From NCBI GenBank assembly GCA_965216255.1, contig OZ244148.1, positions 2,356,001-2,420,000 of the forward strand: 64,000 nt of DNA. The letters are read 5' to 3'. Below the pieces are notes generated by a model. It was not told the DNA's origin. It saw only the letters and a list, made by a program, of their open reading frames with translations, and did not search any database. Below are positions 35,749 through 45,154 of the stretch, piece after piece. Numbering within the stretch: the first letter of the stretch is position 1; every line of letters starts with the position of its first letter. Both the position numbers and the translations under genes were made by a program. The stretch comes from G965216255 sp965216255. GTDB taxonomy: Bacteria > Bacteroidota > Rhodothermia > Rhodothermales > Bin80.

Positions 35749-36921
35749 TTACTGCACGCATCCCCGGGCATCGACGGACCATACCGATACGACTTCCCCG
35801 TCTTCGACGACCTTGGCCTCCGACTGCGTATTGACCGCGACGCAGGCATGGTTGGGAACGACGCGAATCTTGTCCCCGACGGCAAAGGTGGCCCCGCCAC
35901 GTACCCGGCACCATCCGTGTTCTTCCGAAAGCCCTACAAGGCGCACGTGCGGGTGGACGACCATCCGGCTGGCATTGTACAACACACATCCGTAGCCCGC
36001 GGCGCCCGGTGCGGCATCGGAAGTAAAGACCTTGCGACCGGCATCCAGGAACAGCCGCTCCGTGCCCGTAGCATCCCGGTGCCGGCTCACCACGGTCGCC
36101 AGCACCGTCAGCGCACAGGAGTCCAGCGGACAAATACCAAGGGCGACCTGCATCATGTCGTTGAATACGTAGTTGCCCGGCCGTATTTCCGTGATTGAGA
36201 AGCCTTCCGCGGTCCGGTTTTCGAACACGCTCATCGAAGGCGTGGAGCCGATACTGATGGCAAACTCGCGCGGCACCGCGCCTCTTACGCCTGCGCTCCG
36301 CAGCTGCAGCGCTGCGTCCAGCATCCGGTCGCGGGTTTGCTCCATGATGCGGCGGACCGCTGATTTCTGCTCCTCCCCCGGCTGCGGAGCCCCGTACGCG
36401 TGGCCTTCATGAGTCAAAATGCCCGCAAGACGCAGCCCGGGCAGTTCGGCCACGACTTGGGCAAAGGCCGCAAGATCCGGATCGTCCCACGCTAGGCCGC
36501 ACCGCCCGTATCCCGCGTCGATTTCAATGAGGACATCCGCCGTTACATCCCTGGCCGCATAGACCGCGGACGCCTGCCGCGCCGCCTCCATCGAGTCCAC
36601 GCAGAAGCTCAGCCGCGAGCGCGTGCAGAGCGCGGCTATCCGAACATGCTTGTCCTCGCCTACGACCGTGTAAGCGATGCGTATGTCATCAAATCCTGCG
36701 CGTGCAAACACTTCGGCTTCGGCGACCTTCGCCACGGTGAGACCGCGCGCACCAAGTTCCCGCTGCCGCCGAGCAAGCGCAATCATCTTGTGCGTCTTGA
36801 TATGTGGGCGCAGCGCCGCGCACTCTTTGTCAGCGCGGGCTTGCATGCGCTCCAGGTTAGCCTCCAACCTGCGCAGGTCTATGATCAGCGCCGGCGTGGA
36901 AACATGTTCGATGGCAGGCAT
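35749..36921 (-). CDS. D-threonine aldolase-like PLP enzyme (alanine racemase fold)
   Basis: This is a fold-type III PLP protein of about 390 aa. STPALIIDLRRLEANLERM is the family opening, LRPHIKTHKMIALARRQ carries the PLP lysine, and EIDAGYGRCG follows. The C-terminal VVPNHACVAVN gives the His-x-Cys metal-binding pair typical of D-threonine aldolase and D-serine dehydratase relatives. It would cleave D-threonine to glycine and acetaldehyde or deaminate a D-hydroxy-amino acid. The frame extends to 36975, but MPAIEHVSTPAL at 36921 gives the usual N-terminus. It is transcribed divergently from the membrane protein at 37019. Confidence 0.85.
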   Translation of the reverse strand: MPAIEHVSTPALIIDLRRLEANLERMQARADKECAALRPHIKTHKMIALARRQRELGARGLTVAKVAEAEVFARAGFDDIRIAYTVVGEDKHVRIAALCTRSRLSFCVDSMEAARQASAVYAARDVTADVLIEIDAGYGRCGLAWDDPDLAAFAQVVAELPGLRLAGILTHEGHAYGAPQPGEEQKSAVRRIMEQTRDRMLDAALQLRSAGVRGAVPREFAISIGSTPSMSVFENRTAEGFSITEIRPGNYVFNDMMQVALGICPLDSCALTVLATVVSRHRDATGTERLFLDAGRKVFTSDAAPGAAGYGCVLYNASRMVVHPHVRLVGLSEEHGWCRVRGGATFAVGDKIRVVPNHACVAVNTQSEAKVVEDGEVVSVWSVDARGCVQ

Positions 36922-36981
36922 GACATTGGGCTTCAAATGAAATTCACGGAATTGCGGTTTACCGGAATACATCAATTGTAT

Positions 36982-37003
36982 ACTTTAAGTTGTAAAGTAC
37001 TTT
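36982..37003. promoter_or_regulatory. Overlapping palindromes in a divergent promoter region
   Basis: ACTTTA-agttg-TAAAGT (36982-36998) overlaps the perfect palindrome AAAGTACTTT (36994-37003) between divergent genes. A winged-helix regulator is encoded as the second plus-strand gene, so this may be its operator; that link is inference. Confidence 0.45.
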
Positions 37004-37018
37004 AAACACAATTAAGCT

Positions 37019-37639
37019 ATGAGAGCAGATCACGCGCCTATTCGGCGCAAGGCGGCGACCCCTTCAGAGACGCCGGAGAGCGAGGCGACAGAGCACCTCC
37101 GGTTCATTCGCGACGTCATGGCCCGCTCAAGCTCCTTTACAGCGGTGCCGGGATGGGGTATGGTAGCAGCAGGCTGCACCGCCGTGCCCACCGCCGTGAT
37201 TGCGGCAGTCCAGACCCGTCCAGAGTGGTTTCTAGCCGTGTGGTTTATCGGAGGCATCGCAGCCGCCAGTATCGGCATCGCCACGCTCTTGCACAAGACG
37301 CGAAAGAGCGGCCTCTCGCTGCGGTCAGGGCCTGGGAGAAAATACATTCTAAGCCTGGTTCCACCCATGATTGCAGGTTTGCTCCTCACTGCGGCACTCT
37401 GGCGTGCGGGGAGCATCCACCTGCTCCCCGCGCTCTGGCTGCTGCTCTACGGCGCCGGAACCGTCACCGGCGGCGCTTACTCCGTGCGGGCCATCCCTGC
37501 CCTGGGCATTTGCCACATGGTTCTCGGTGCGATGGCAGTCCTGGCGCCCGCCGCCTGGGGCGACATCCTCCTTGCTGCCGGTTTCGGAGGACTGCACATT
37601 GGGTTCGGGCTTGTAATTGCAAGGAAGCATGGGGGATGA
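37019..37639 (+). CDS. Multi-pass inner-membrane protein of unknown function
   Basis: The 206-aa protein has a soluble N-terminal 45 residues and then about five or six hydrophobic segments, for example GMVAAGCTAVPTAVIAAV, WFLAVWFIGGIAAASIGIA and LLLYGAGTVTGGAYSV. I recognise no catalytic motif. It is followed by a winged-helix regulator with an 11-nt overlap, a pairing seen in several environmental phyla, so the two probably act together, for example with the membrane protein controlling or responding to the regulator. Confidence 0.8.
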   Translation: MRADHAPIRRKAATPSETPESEATEHLRFIRDVMARSSSFTAVPGWGMVAAGCTAVPTAVIAAVQTRPEWFLAVWFIGGIAAASIGIATLLHKTRKSGLSLRSGPGRKYILSLVPPMIAGLLLTAALWRAGSIHLLPALWLLLYGAGTVTGGAYSVRAIPALGICHMVLGAMAVLAPAAWGDILLAAGFGGLHIGFGLVIARKHGG

Positions 37640-37967
37640 ACCGGCCCGCCGCCAAAAGGCTGCGACCACACTCCAGGCACGGCTGGACTCCGTCATTCAT
37701 TCGCGCATTAGGCTCGGCATTATAAGTGCCTTGGCCGCGGGGGAAACGCTGAGTTTTTCCAGCCTCAAGAAGCTCCTCGCCTCAAGCGACGGCAATCTGA
37801 GCGTCCACGCGCGCAAGCTGGAGGACGCCGGCTATATCGAGTGCCTGAAATCCTTCCAGGATCGCACCCCCAAGACCGAATACCGTCTTACAGCCACCGG
37901 GCGACAGGCCCTGCAGGTGTACCTGGATCAGATGGAACGCATCATTAGGCTTGCCCGGCAGGGCTGA
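37629..37967 (+). CDS. Winged-helix transcriptional regulator
   Basis: The 112-aa protein is a compact wHTH of the MarR/ArsR-like type: LDSVIHSRIRLGIISALAAG, FSSLKKLLASSDGNLSVHAR as the recognition region and TEYRLTATGRQALQVYLDQM as wing and last helix. It has no visible ligand or metal-binding cluster. The ATG at 37629 overlaps the end of the membrane-protein gene. It likely controls its own operon through the AT-rich palindromes upstream. Confidence 0.88.
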   Translation: MGDEPARRQKAATTLQARLDSVIHSRIRLGIISALAAGETLSFSSLKKLLASSDGNLSVHARKLEDAGYIECLKSFQDRTPKTEYRLTATGRQALQVYLDQMERIIRLARQG

Positions 37968-37993
37968 GTCCGTTGCTGCGAAAAGGAAGTCAC

Positions 37994-38707
37994 ATGGGTA
38001 TCAGAAGCCAGGTATTTTCAGGCGGATGGCACGTGGCCATCATTATGGACGGCAACGGACGCTGGGCGGCGGCCCGCGGCCTGCCCCGGCCTGCCGGACA
38101 TCGCGCGGGCGTGCGCGCCCTACGCAAGGTAACAGAAGCCGCCGCCGGCATGGATATCGCCACGCTGACGCTCTATGCCTTTTCGTCGGACAACTGGCAG
38201 CGGCCGCAGAGCGAGGTAAAGGCGCTGATGCACCTTTTGACAACGCAGCTACCCGTAGAGGCTGCACGCTGCACGCGTGAAGGCATACGCATGAGCGTAA
38301 TGGGCCGCCGGGACCGGCTACCGGCAGAGGTCCTTGCCTCCATCCGCGCGGCAGAGACCCTTACGGCGGCCGGCAGCGCGCTGCATATGCGCCTGGCCCT
38401 GGACTACTCGGCGCGCGATGCCCTGACGCGCGCTGCGACGCTGGTAGAGAATGGCGGAGGCCGGGATGCGTTCTCCCACGCCCTAGCCAAGGCATACCAT
38501 ACCGAATCGCCGGTAACCGACGTGGATCTGCTTATCCGCACGGGTGGCGAACAACGCCTGAGTGACTTTCTGCTTTGGGAATGCGCCTACGCAGAGCTCT
38601 ACTTCACACCATGCCGGTGGCCGGATTTCGACGGAGAGGCGCTAAAGGAAGCACTGCGCTGCTTCCACAGCCGGCAGCGCCGGTTTGGCCGCGTGGTCCA
38701 CGCCTAG
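37994..38707 (+). CDS. uppS: Undecaprenyl diphosphate synthase (cis-prenyltransferase)
   Basis: It elongates farnesyl diphosphate with isopentenyl diphosphate to the lipid carrier for cell-wall synthesis. The 237-aa protein has HVAIIMDGNGRWAAARG with the catalytic aspartate, GHRAGVRALRKV, TLYAFSSDNWQRP and the C-terminal DLLIRTGGEQRLSDFLLWE. The ATG at 37994 is preceded by AAAAGGAAG; an upstream start at 37973 is less likely. It is convergent with the SDR gene, their stops overlapping by 4 nt. Confidence 0.96.
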   Translation: MGIRSQVFSGGWHVAIIMDGNGRWAAARGLPRPAGHRAGVRALRKVTEAAAGMDIATLTLYAFSSDNWQRPQSEVKALMHLLTTQLPVEAARCTREGIRMSVMGRRDRLPAEVLASIRAAETLTAAGSALHMRLALDYSARDALTRAATLVENGGGRDAFSHALAKAYHTESPVTDVDLLIRTGGEQRLSDFLLWECAYAELYFTPCRWPDFDGEALKEALRCFHSRQRRFGRVVHA

Positions 38708-39462
38708 TGGACGTAGCTTCCCGCATTGATGTCAATGGTGGCACCGGTAGCATGGTCCGCAAGGCCACTGGCCAATAGGACCACCAAAGGCGCAAGGTCC
38801 GAGGGCTCCGTAAGCACGTTTAGCGCCAGATCTCCCAGCACATGGGGCTCGCCGTACTTGTCGATAGATTTCTGGGCCATGTCCGTGCGCACGAAGCCCG
38901 GCGCCAGAATGAAGGCGCAAATGCCGTCCTTGCCATAGGCGCGGGCAATGCTGCGCGTAAGGGCCACTACCCCGCCTTTTGAAGCCGCGTACGTGATGTA
39001 TTCGGGCGTATCGCCCCGAAAAGCGGCGCGCGAGGCCACATTGATGATGCGGCCGCCTCCCCGGTCCCTAAAATGCCGTACGGCAAGCCGATTGAGGAGC
39101 TCGGTCGCACGCAGGTTGACCCCCATGGTCTCTTCCCACGCCTCGAGCCACGTATCTGTCGGCGCCTCCAGGGGCACCATGCGCGCGAGACCCGCATTGC
39201 TGACCAGGACGTCCAACCGTCCGTAATGATGGATTACCTCCGCCATGAGCTGCTCGCATGCCGCGGGGGCAACAAGATCCGCCGCGAAGGCGTGTGCGCT
39301 CTGGCCCAGCGCCGCGGCCAGTGCCCATGCGGCTGCCTGCCCACGATTGTAGTGCACGGCAACGGCAGCTCCGGCGCGGGCAAGCCCTTCAGAAAGCGCC
39401 CGCCCAATACCCCGGCTTGCGCCGGTGACCAGCACTACTTTCCCGGAGAGATCAATATGCAT
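38704..39462 (-). CDS. Short-chain dehydrogenase/reductase (FabG-like)
   Basis: The 252-aa protein has the SDR cofactor motif VVLVTGASRGIGRALSEG, the NAG motif in VLVSNAGLARMVPLEA, the catalytic serine in IINVASRAAFRGD and YITYAASKGG as the YxxxK pair. The basic residues after the glycine motif suggest NADP. The substrate may be a 3-oxoacyl-ACP or another ketone. It follows the DUF2480 gene by 4 nt in an operon with a cysteine desulfurase. The ATG at 39462 removes an N-terminal extension that would overlap the upstream gene. Confidence 0.92.
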   Translation of the reverse strand: MHIDLSGKVVLVTGASRGIGRALSEGLARAGAAVAVHYNRGQAAAWALAAALGQSAHAFAADLVAPAACEQLMAEVIHHYGRLDVLVSNAGLARMVPLEAPTDTWLEAWEETMGVNLRATELLNRLAVRHFRDRGGGRIINVASRAAFRGDTPEYITYAASKGGVVALTRSIARAYGKDGICAFILAPGFVRTDMAQKSIDKYGEPHVLGDLALNVLTEPSDLAPLVVLLASGLADHATGATIDINAGSYVH

Positions 39463-39466
39463 GTTA

Positions 39467-39979
39467 CTATGCCGTGATGGCCTTTCTTTGCCGCCACAGC
39501 GGCACGGAGGAGCACGGTTCGCCAAACATTAGTTTGCGGGCAACCCCAAGCAGCGCCTCCATTGCCTGAAGGTAGGCGCTTGTTGGCACCACGGAAGAGC
39601 CGCATCCCTTGATGACCACGATGCGGCCACTGAACCGAGACCAGTCTTCTTGCGCAAGCCCACGCGCAAAGTGGTCCCGCACCAGATCCTCGGCATGTCC
39701 GAAGGCCACCGAACGGGCATCCGTCAGCTTCGCTGTTACGAGCAGATAGGCCCATGTAGGCACGATGGCATCCGTGGAGCAATAGGTCGCTACGTGCTTC
39801 CCGGCATAGGAGCCCCAGTCGTGCTCTTCCACGCGGTTTCGAAATATTTTCTCACGCAGCACGATACCTTCGACCAGAAACGGCGCAACATCCAGCTCGA
39901 CAATCGGCGCACCATCCCAGAGTGCGCCCAGATCGTAGACAATGATTTCGCTCTGGGCAACGCGATTGACGATTTCCAT
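39467..39979 (-). CDS. DUF2480-type protein
   Basis: The 170-aa protein begins EIVNRVAQSEIIVYDLGALW and contains FLVEGIVLREKIFRNRVEEH and KGCGSSVVPTSAYLQAMEAL, the pattern of DUF2480, a protein typical of Bacteroidota that commonly sits next to sulfur-mobilisation genes. The ATG shares a base with the stop of the cysteine desulfurase gene (TAATG), so the two are coupled. A role in Fe-S or sulfur handling is inferred from the neighbourhood only. Confidence 0.85.
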   Translation of the reverse strand: MEIVNRVAQSEIIVYDLGALWDGAPIVELDVAPFLVEGIVLREKIFRNRVEEHDWGSYAGKHVATYCSTDAIVPTWAYLLVTAKLTDARSVAFGHAEDLVRDHFARGLAQEDWSRFSGRIVVIKGCGSSVVPTSAYLQAMEALLGVARKLMFGEPCSSVPLWRQRKAITA

Positions 39980-41121
39980 TACAGGGCAGCTACGCAGTGT
40001 AGCCTTTTAGCCGCAGAGACGATTTCTGCGATAGCAAAATCGATCTCTTCCTCCGTGGTCGGGCGCCCCAGGCTTATCCGCAGCGTCTGCCGCGCCTCTT
40101 CTGGGCCTCGGCCCATGGCACGCAGCACGGGACTGGGCTTAGACGAATGGGACGCACACGCACTCCCGGCACTAACGGCGAGGGCGCGCAGGGACATGAG
40201 CAGCTTGTCCGGATCCACTGCACCGAATGTTACACTAGTCGTCTGGGGAAGACGCGGAACATCGTGCCCGTTGATGCGCACGCACGGCACCTGGGAGCGC
40301 AGCACCGTCTCCAGGCGATCCCGCAGGCCCCGCAGGCGGATGCTATCCTGCTGCCATTCGGCACCGGCGATATCCAGCGCCGCGCCCGCACCAACAATCC
40401 CCGGTACATTGAGTGTGCCACCTCTGCGCCCGCGCTCCTGCCCACCACCTTCGAGGAAGGGCGGAATGCGAAGCCGGGCCGGGGCACAGAGCACGCCTAC
40501 ACCCTTGGGTCCGTAAAATTTATGGGCCGAGCACACGAGAATATCCGCATCCGCGGCCTTTACAGAGACCTTGCCCACGGCCTGCGTCGCATCGGTCATG
40601 AACAGTACGCCCCGGGACCGGACTCTACAGGCGATGTCCGGGATGGGATGGATGATGCCTGTCTCATTGTTGGCCCACATGACGGCCACAAGAATGGTCT
40701 CGTCCGTCACGGCATCCTCTAGTCCATCCAGATCCAACTGGCCGGTCTCACTAACGGGGAGATACGTCACGGCGAAGCCCTGCCGCTCGAGCCTGCTGCA
40801 GGCTTCGCGAACGGCGCTGTGCTCTGTCTGAACAGTGACAACATGCCGCCCCTTTCGGGCATAAGCCTGCGCCACGCCCTTGATGGCCGTGTTAATGCTT
40901 TCCGTGGCTCCGCTGGTAAACACGATGTCCGCGGGCGCAGCTCCGAGTGCCTCAGCGGCCTGCTCCCGGGCATGGTCCACGGCCTGCTCCGCTGCCCAAC
41001 CGAACACATGGGGACTGGACGCATTCCCGTAGTGCCGGGAAAAGAACGGCAACATCCGATCCAGGACGCGGCTGTCTACCGGCGTCGTGGCATTGTAATC
41101 AAGATACACAGGGCCCTTCAT
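39979..41121 (-). CDS. Cysteine desulfurase (NifS/IscS family)
   Basis: It transfers sulfur from cysteine to an enzyme persulfide for Fe-S clusters or tRNA thiolation. The 380-aa protein has VYLDYNATTPVDSRVLDRML at the start, SGATESINTAIKG, TVQTEHSAVREAC, the PLP lysine in CSAHKFYGPKGVG and the catalytic cysteine in SAGSACASHSSKPS near residue 325. The frame extends to 41265, but the ATG at 41121 gives the canonical N-terminus. It is the first gene of a small operon with DUF2480 and an SDR. Confidence 0.95.
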   Translation of the reverse strand: MKGPVYLDYNATTPVDSRVLDRMLPFFSRHYGNASSPHVFGWAAEQAVDHAREQAAEALGAAPADIVFTSGATESINTAIKGVAQAYARKGRHVVTVQTEHSAVREACSRLERQGFAVTYLPVSETGQLDLDGLEDAVTDETILVAVMWANNETGIIHPIPDIACRVRSRGVLFMTDATQAVGKVSVKAADADILVCSAHKFYGPKGVGVLCAPARLRIPPFLEGGGQERGRRGGTLNVPGIVGAGAALDIAGAEWQQDSIRLRGLRDRLETVLRSQVPCVRINGHDVPRLPQTTSVTFGAVDPDKLLMSLRALAVSAGSACASHSSKPSPVLRAMGRGPEEARQTLRISLGRPTTEEEIDFAIAEIVSAAKRLHCVAAL

Positions 41122-42140
41122 CCCTCGATAACCACGGCTGTAGCCTGGTGTTTCTGGCTTATTCCTTCGCCGAGCATTCGAAGATGGGAAGTCGCAGAAT
41201 ACTTGGCCGCCCTGTCGGCAGACACCAAGCCTCCATGCCACGGGCATGGGAAAGATTGCGCACACAACTGCAGACGTACGCGCGATGCCTCTGAACTACT
41301 TTCCGTCGAAGAGTGGGCGCATTTCGCCAAGTGGCTGAATGACCACGGGTTAGGTCCTGCTTCATTTCTTGATGGTGCGCATCTTGCGCAGGTGGAAAAG
41401 TCCGGTTGGAGTCCCATTGGAATGCCGCGCATTCGCGCTGAAGTGGGCCTGGGCGTGGAAATGGGCCTGTCACTGGAATGGTGGGAGCGACCACGGCTCT
41501 GGAAACTGACGCGCGCCCAGGCTGACTATCGCATCAGTGTAAAGTGCAAACTTGGCCAGCAGGTATCGCCTGCCTTGTACGGCTGCGGCAACAAGGACTT
41601 GCTGCGATATCCGGGGCTTGCCGTAAAAAGCTTAGGGCCCGGCGGCGCACAGAGATGGCTGCCGGCCAGGGTTCTCTTCTGCCAAGCGCGGCAAAACGGG
41701 CTCACCCATGATGCCGACGACGCTCCTGAAGCCATTCGCTGCGTTATAGGCGCCATCTCGGATCATGGACTCCGTCGGATTTTCATTTGCGTGCATGGCA
41801 TATTGAAGCGCGCACTAGACTCCGATTTCCGGGTCCTTCTCATCTCGAACAAACTGCTCCGTCTGAGCACATCGGACCCAGAGGCGCCGTGCCGCCATCA
41901 TTCCCGGTCAACAGTGAGGCCCCTGACCCACAGCCTATCGGTTGCTGCCATCGCCGTCGACCAATCCTTCGACCTTTCGCGTGTTAAGCAGAAGTTGCAG
42001 CTCCCCGGCATACATTGCAGACTGCAACGCTCGGCCTAATCCTTCAGCACGAAGCTCCGAACCAATAAGCCAGTGAGGACAGGCCGGACAATGCGGCAGC
42101 TGGCGCCCATCCTGAAGAGGCGCAGCAAAGGGCTACGGCT
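41122..42140. other. Non-coding or decayed stretch upstream of the cysteine desulfurase
   Basis: About 1 kb without a gene I can support. A plus frame stays open through most of it, but it begins inside the desulfurase gene on the opposite strand, shows no domain I recognise and has no plausible ribosome-binding site. It may hold decayed coding sequence. Confidence 0.35.
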
Positions 42141-42440
42141 ATGATCGCGGCAAAGCGGCGCCTGTCACTGACTGGAGCCTTGCGCCCACATTTCCCTGGC
42201 TCGACAAATGAAGCCGCGTCGCTTGCACCGATTAAGAGCCTGCCTGCGCGCTTTTATGACCTGTTGCTCACCACGCTGGCGGAGCTTATTTCGGAAGAGG
42301 CGCTACCCACCAAGAGCATTAGCGAGCAGATCGGGATGGGCCAAGCGGCCGTGTTCGCCTGACTCAAACGTGCAGTGACCGAAGGCAGAATTCAGTAGAA
42401 AACGAAACCGGTGCGATATCAGGTCCGCTCATCAGTGGGT
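42141..42440 (+). pseudogene. Possible helix-turn-helix gene remnant
   Basis: The plus frame reads YDLLLTTLAELISEEALPTK, SISEQIGMGQAAVFA, then TGA, LKRAVTEGRIQ, then TAG, then KPVRYQVRS. Read through the two in-frame stops this resembles the end of a protein with a winged-helix domain. Family and length are unknown to me, and chance cannot be excluded. Confidence 0.3.
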
Positions 42441-42857
42441 GCGCAGCAACCTTTCCCGTTCTATAATGCCGAAGATCGCGGTACGGTTGCGCAGGCTGAT
42501 TAAACGCAAGCGGCGGGTTGCCTTCCCGGTCCGACCGTATTCCCGGTGGCACCGTAGTTGGCAGAATTGAGCTGGGTCCCCTTTTGCCCAGTACATTGGC
42601 GTACCTAAATTGCCTTCCGTGCGGCCCGGGAACCTCCACTAGGTCCCCGTTAGCGTCGCAGCTTCGTCACTATGCATATACTGGTGCAGTGGCATTCAGG
42701 CCAGCAGGAGCACCATTCGGCATCAATTTGGCGCCAACGCCGACCCACCGGGTTTCGTAACCGAGCGCCATATCGGCCATTCACCTATGCTACGCAAGAC
42801 TCGACGGTGAGCCGTGGAAACCAACCCTGCCCGGCTTCCGTTCGCTTGCCCGCTCTT
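42441..42857. other. No gene seen
   Basis: I find no supported coding sequence, repeat or terminator between the decayed HTH stretch and the tRNA gene. Confidence 0.35.
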
Positions 42858-42930
42858 GCCGCGTTCGTCTAGGGGTCTAGGACGCCGGCCTCTCACGCCG
42901 GTAACACGGGTTCGAATCCCGTACGCGGTA
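42858..42930 (+). tRNA. tRNA-Glu (anticodon CTC)
   Basis: The 73-nt cloverleaf is complete: acceptor GCCGCGT pairs with ACGCGGT (one G-U), D arm GTC...GAC, anticodon stem CCGGC/GCCGG with loop CTCTCAC and anticodon CTC at 42892-42894, and T arm ACGGG-TTCGAAT-CCCGT. The discriminator is A at 42930, and CCA is not encoded. It reads GAG codons. Glu-tRNA is also the substrate of HemA. Confidence 0.97.
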
Positions 42931-42933
42931 CTG

Positions 42934-43617
42934 CTATTCCTTCTTCGGGGGTGCCTGCGGCTCCAGGACGTTGTCGATAAGGCCGTACTCCCTCGCTTCT
43001 TCCGCGCTGAGCCAGTAGTCGCGGTCCGCATCGTGGGAGATCGTCTCCAGACTTTGGCCCGTGTGATGTGCCAGAATCTTGTATAGCCTCTCTTTCAGGG
43101 ACAGGATTTCGCGGGCCTGAATCTCGATGTCAGACGCTTGGCCCTGCGCACCGCCGAGCGGCTGGTGCAGCATGATGCGCGAGTTGGGAAGCGAAGCGCG
43201 CCGGCCCTTTGCCCCCGCCGTCAGAAGAACGCTTCCAAGCGAGGCAGCTAAGCCCACACATATCGTGGCCACCGGGCATGAGACGTACTGCATAGTGTCG
43301 TATACGCCCAGCCCGCTGTAGACCAGGCCACCGGGCGAGTTGACATATACGTTGATTTCGCGCCCCGGGTCTTCGCTTGTCAAATAGAGGAGTTGTGCCA
43401 CGGCCAGGTTGGCAATGACGTCGTTAATGGGAGTGCCCAGAATAATGATCCGCTCCTTTAGCAGTCGGCTGAATATGTCATAGGCGCGCTCGCCCCGCGT
43501 GGTTTGCTCAACCACCATTGGCACCAATCCGCCGATCGGCTGATCTCCCAGTCCGCCGGAGTAGATACTGGAAGGCAAATGGAGGCTGCGGGCAAACTTG
43601 GTGAATTCCTCTACCAT
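42934..43617 (-). CDS. clpP: ATP-dependent Clp protease proteolytic subunit
   Basis: The 227-aa serine protease forms the barrel used by ClpX/ClpA. The triad is visible: serine in CVGLAASLGSVLLTAG, histidine in IMLHQPLGGAQGQASD and aspartate in ISHDADRDYWLSAEEA. VYVNSPGGLVYSGLGVYDTM forms the substrate groove. GLAASLGS replaces the more usual GQAASMGA, a mild variation. Its stop lies four bases from the 3' end of the convergent tRNA-Glu. The usual upstream neighbour tig is about 19.6 kb away in this window, on the same strand. Confidence 0.96.
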   Translation of the reverse strand: MVEEFTKFARSLHLPSSIYSGGLGDQPIGGLVPMVVEQTTRGERAYDIFSRLLKERIIILGTPINDVIANLAVAQLLYLTSEDPGREINVYVNSPGGLVYSGLGVYDTMQYVSCPVATICVGLAASLGSVLLTAGAKGRRASLPNSRIMLHQPLGGAQGQASDIEIQAREILSLKERLYKILAHHTGQSLETISHDADRDYWLSAEEAREYGLIDNVLEPQAPPKKE

Positions 43618-43841
43618 AGATTTTCTGATCTTGGATTAAGGCATCCAGGCTTCAGCCCAGACCAACCATAGGAAAGCGTCAAACCGGTGCTCCCCTTGCG
43701 CCCGGGAACAATGAATGCCAATCAAGAATGCGCAAGCAGGCAAGCGCAAGACGATTCGGGCCGCTACATTAACGCCGACGGCTTGCGAATTCTCCATGAC
43801 CTCGGGAAGCCTGACCCGGCAACAAAAAGTACCTAGAGCCA

Positions 43842-44093
43842 CTAACTCAGATCGCTGTCGGCAGTTCGATAGGCGCGGTATGCCTGGAAACGCCGGTAAA
43901 TCTCGTATGTGACTGCGCCGAAAATCACGATCCAGAGCCAAGTGGCTGTGTCACTCCTTAGGAAAAGCGCCAGGAGAAATATACCCCCACCAATAGCGAT
44001 CTGCAGACGTCTCAGCGGGTTTAGGCGCTTCATCAAGGAGCGCGGCAGAAACCAGAGGAGGCCTGCTATAACAATAATTAACACGAGTTCCAT
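43842..44093 (-). CDS. Small membrane protein
   Basis: The 83-aa frame starting at the ATG 44093 has two hydrophobic segments (LVLIIVIAGLLWFLP and LWIVIFGAVTYEIYRRF) separated by a basic loop. No family is recognised. The membrane-protein pattern and orientation upstream of clpP make it a plausible real gene, but a chance frame is possible. Confidence 0.5.
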   Translation of the reverse strand: MELVLIIVIAGLLWFLPRSLMKRLNPLRRLQIAIGGGIFLLALFLRSDTATWLWIVIFGAVTYEIYRRFQAYRAYRTADSDLS

Positions 44094-44657
44094 TGCCGTC
44101 ACCGCCGGGTCTGTGATCAAATGAGGTTAATGCAACCGTGACCACGCTGACTTCTTCAAGCGCTACGCCGCGGCTTCACTGACAGAGTACAGGCTACTAG
44201 TGTACAGGTTTCCGCTGGGATTCTCCTACAGCCCACCCTTCGGCGCTGCCACGAGCACGCTGCCGGCGCCGAGTAAAGCAGCAAATCCGGGGTCAGGCCT
44301 GATTTCCAACCTACGCACGAACGGACTGCCAAATGAGCCCAAAAATCGCAATATCGCCGGTAGGTAGGGCTTATCGATGCCTATTATATTTGCGTTTCAT
44401 CAGGTTTTCCGGGCCCACGGGCACCGCCCACTTTCAGGCCGCGCACGGGGCCAGCCTCGCTCAGCTGCAGCTGGCCGGCCGTTAAGAATCCCCTCCATGC
44501 CCGCCGCTTACGCCGGCAGCGAAGGGGCTTGGCGCAATGCCGTGGCACGACTCTTGGAAAGGTAACCGCGTGCAATTGAAAATTCAGATTCGGCTCGAAA
44601 TGCAGATTGGCTCATTCTGCATTGGGCGAACCCTATACTTTATCTTGAATTTTCTGC
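44094..44657. other. No gene seen upstream of the small membrane protein
   Basis: I find no supported gene in this stretch. The AT-richer part after about 44575 leads into the conserved end of the decayed repeat copy at 44658. Confidence 0.35.
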
Positions 44658-45154
44658 TCTAGATCGCTTATCTGGGGCTAATCTTTACATTTGAGTCCAG
44701 TATACGCGGGCGACCGAGAGCCCTGCCAGAGTCGGTCAGCCTCGACATCGAAGCGTGGGTACGCTTGCCGTAGCCGTGTACCACCGGGAGGGGCTGGGTC
44801 GTAGGCCACTGAGCGCGTAAATCGTAGCACTCGGGCAATGGTGCGATGGCACTAGAGCGCTGTGCACAGTCCTGTCTTGGTGACCTGATACCGTCGCGAC
44901 TTCGGGATACGTTCTATCAGACCGCGGAAGCGACTCAGGTCGTTGGTCATGCGGCCGGCCGAGCACTCCTGCGCGGAATGCCCCAAGAGCGGTGCCATGC
45001 GGGTACGGAGCTCTCTGTTGTTGAAGCCCCGTGGTAGTAGACCAAACAGCGGCAAGCGGTCCGAGCTATCATCTAGCGTCACATTCCACTTACAATTGGC
45101 CCAGCGATAGATGCCCTTAACCGGCTTTGATCCGATACTGTACATGGCATGCAT
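44658..45154 (-). pseudogene. 3' remnant of a repeated gene family, copy B
   Basis: On the minus strand the sequence reads LFGLLPRGFNNRELRTRMAP, then GRMTNDLSRFRGLIERIPKS and RYQVTKTGLCTAL, and in another frame ARVLRFTRSVAYD and FDVEADRLWQ. The same phrases occur in the copy at 61.4-62.8 kb on the opposite strand. I recognise them as the C-terminal half of a widespread uncharacterised multi-copy protein. The final 40 nt (44658-44697) match the end of copy A at 36 of 40 positions. The 5' two thirds are missing. Confidence 0.8.

Noticed and set aside
40819..42039. 406-aa plus frame running out of the cysteine desulfurase region
   Set aside because: Begins antisense to a clear gene, has no domain I recognise, no ribosome-binding site and an odd composition. 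Not called as a gene.
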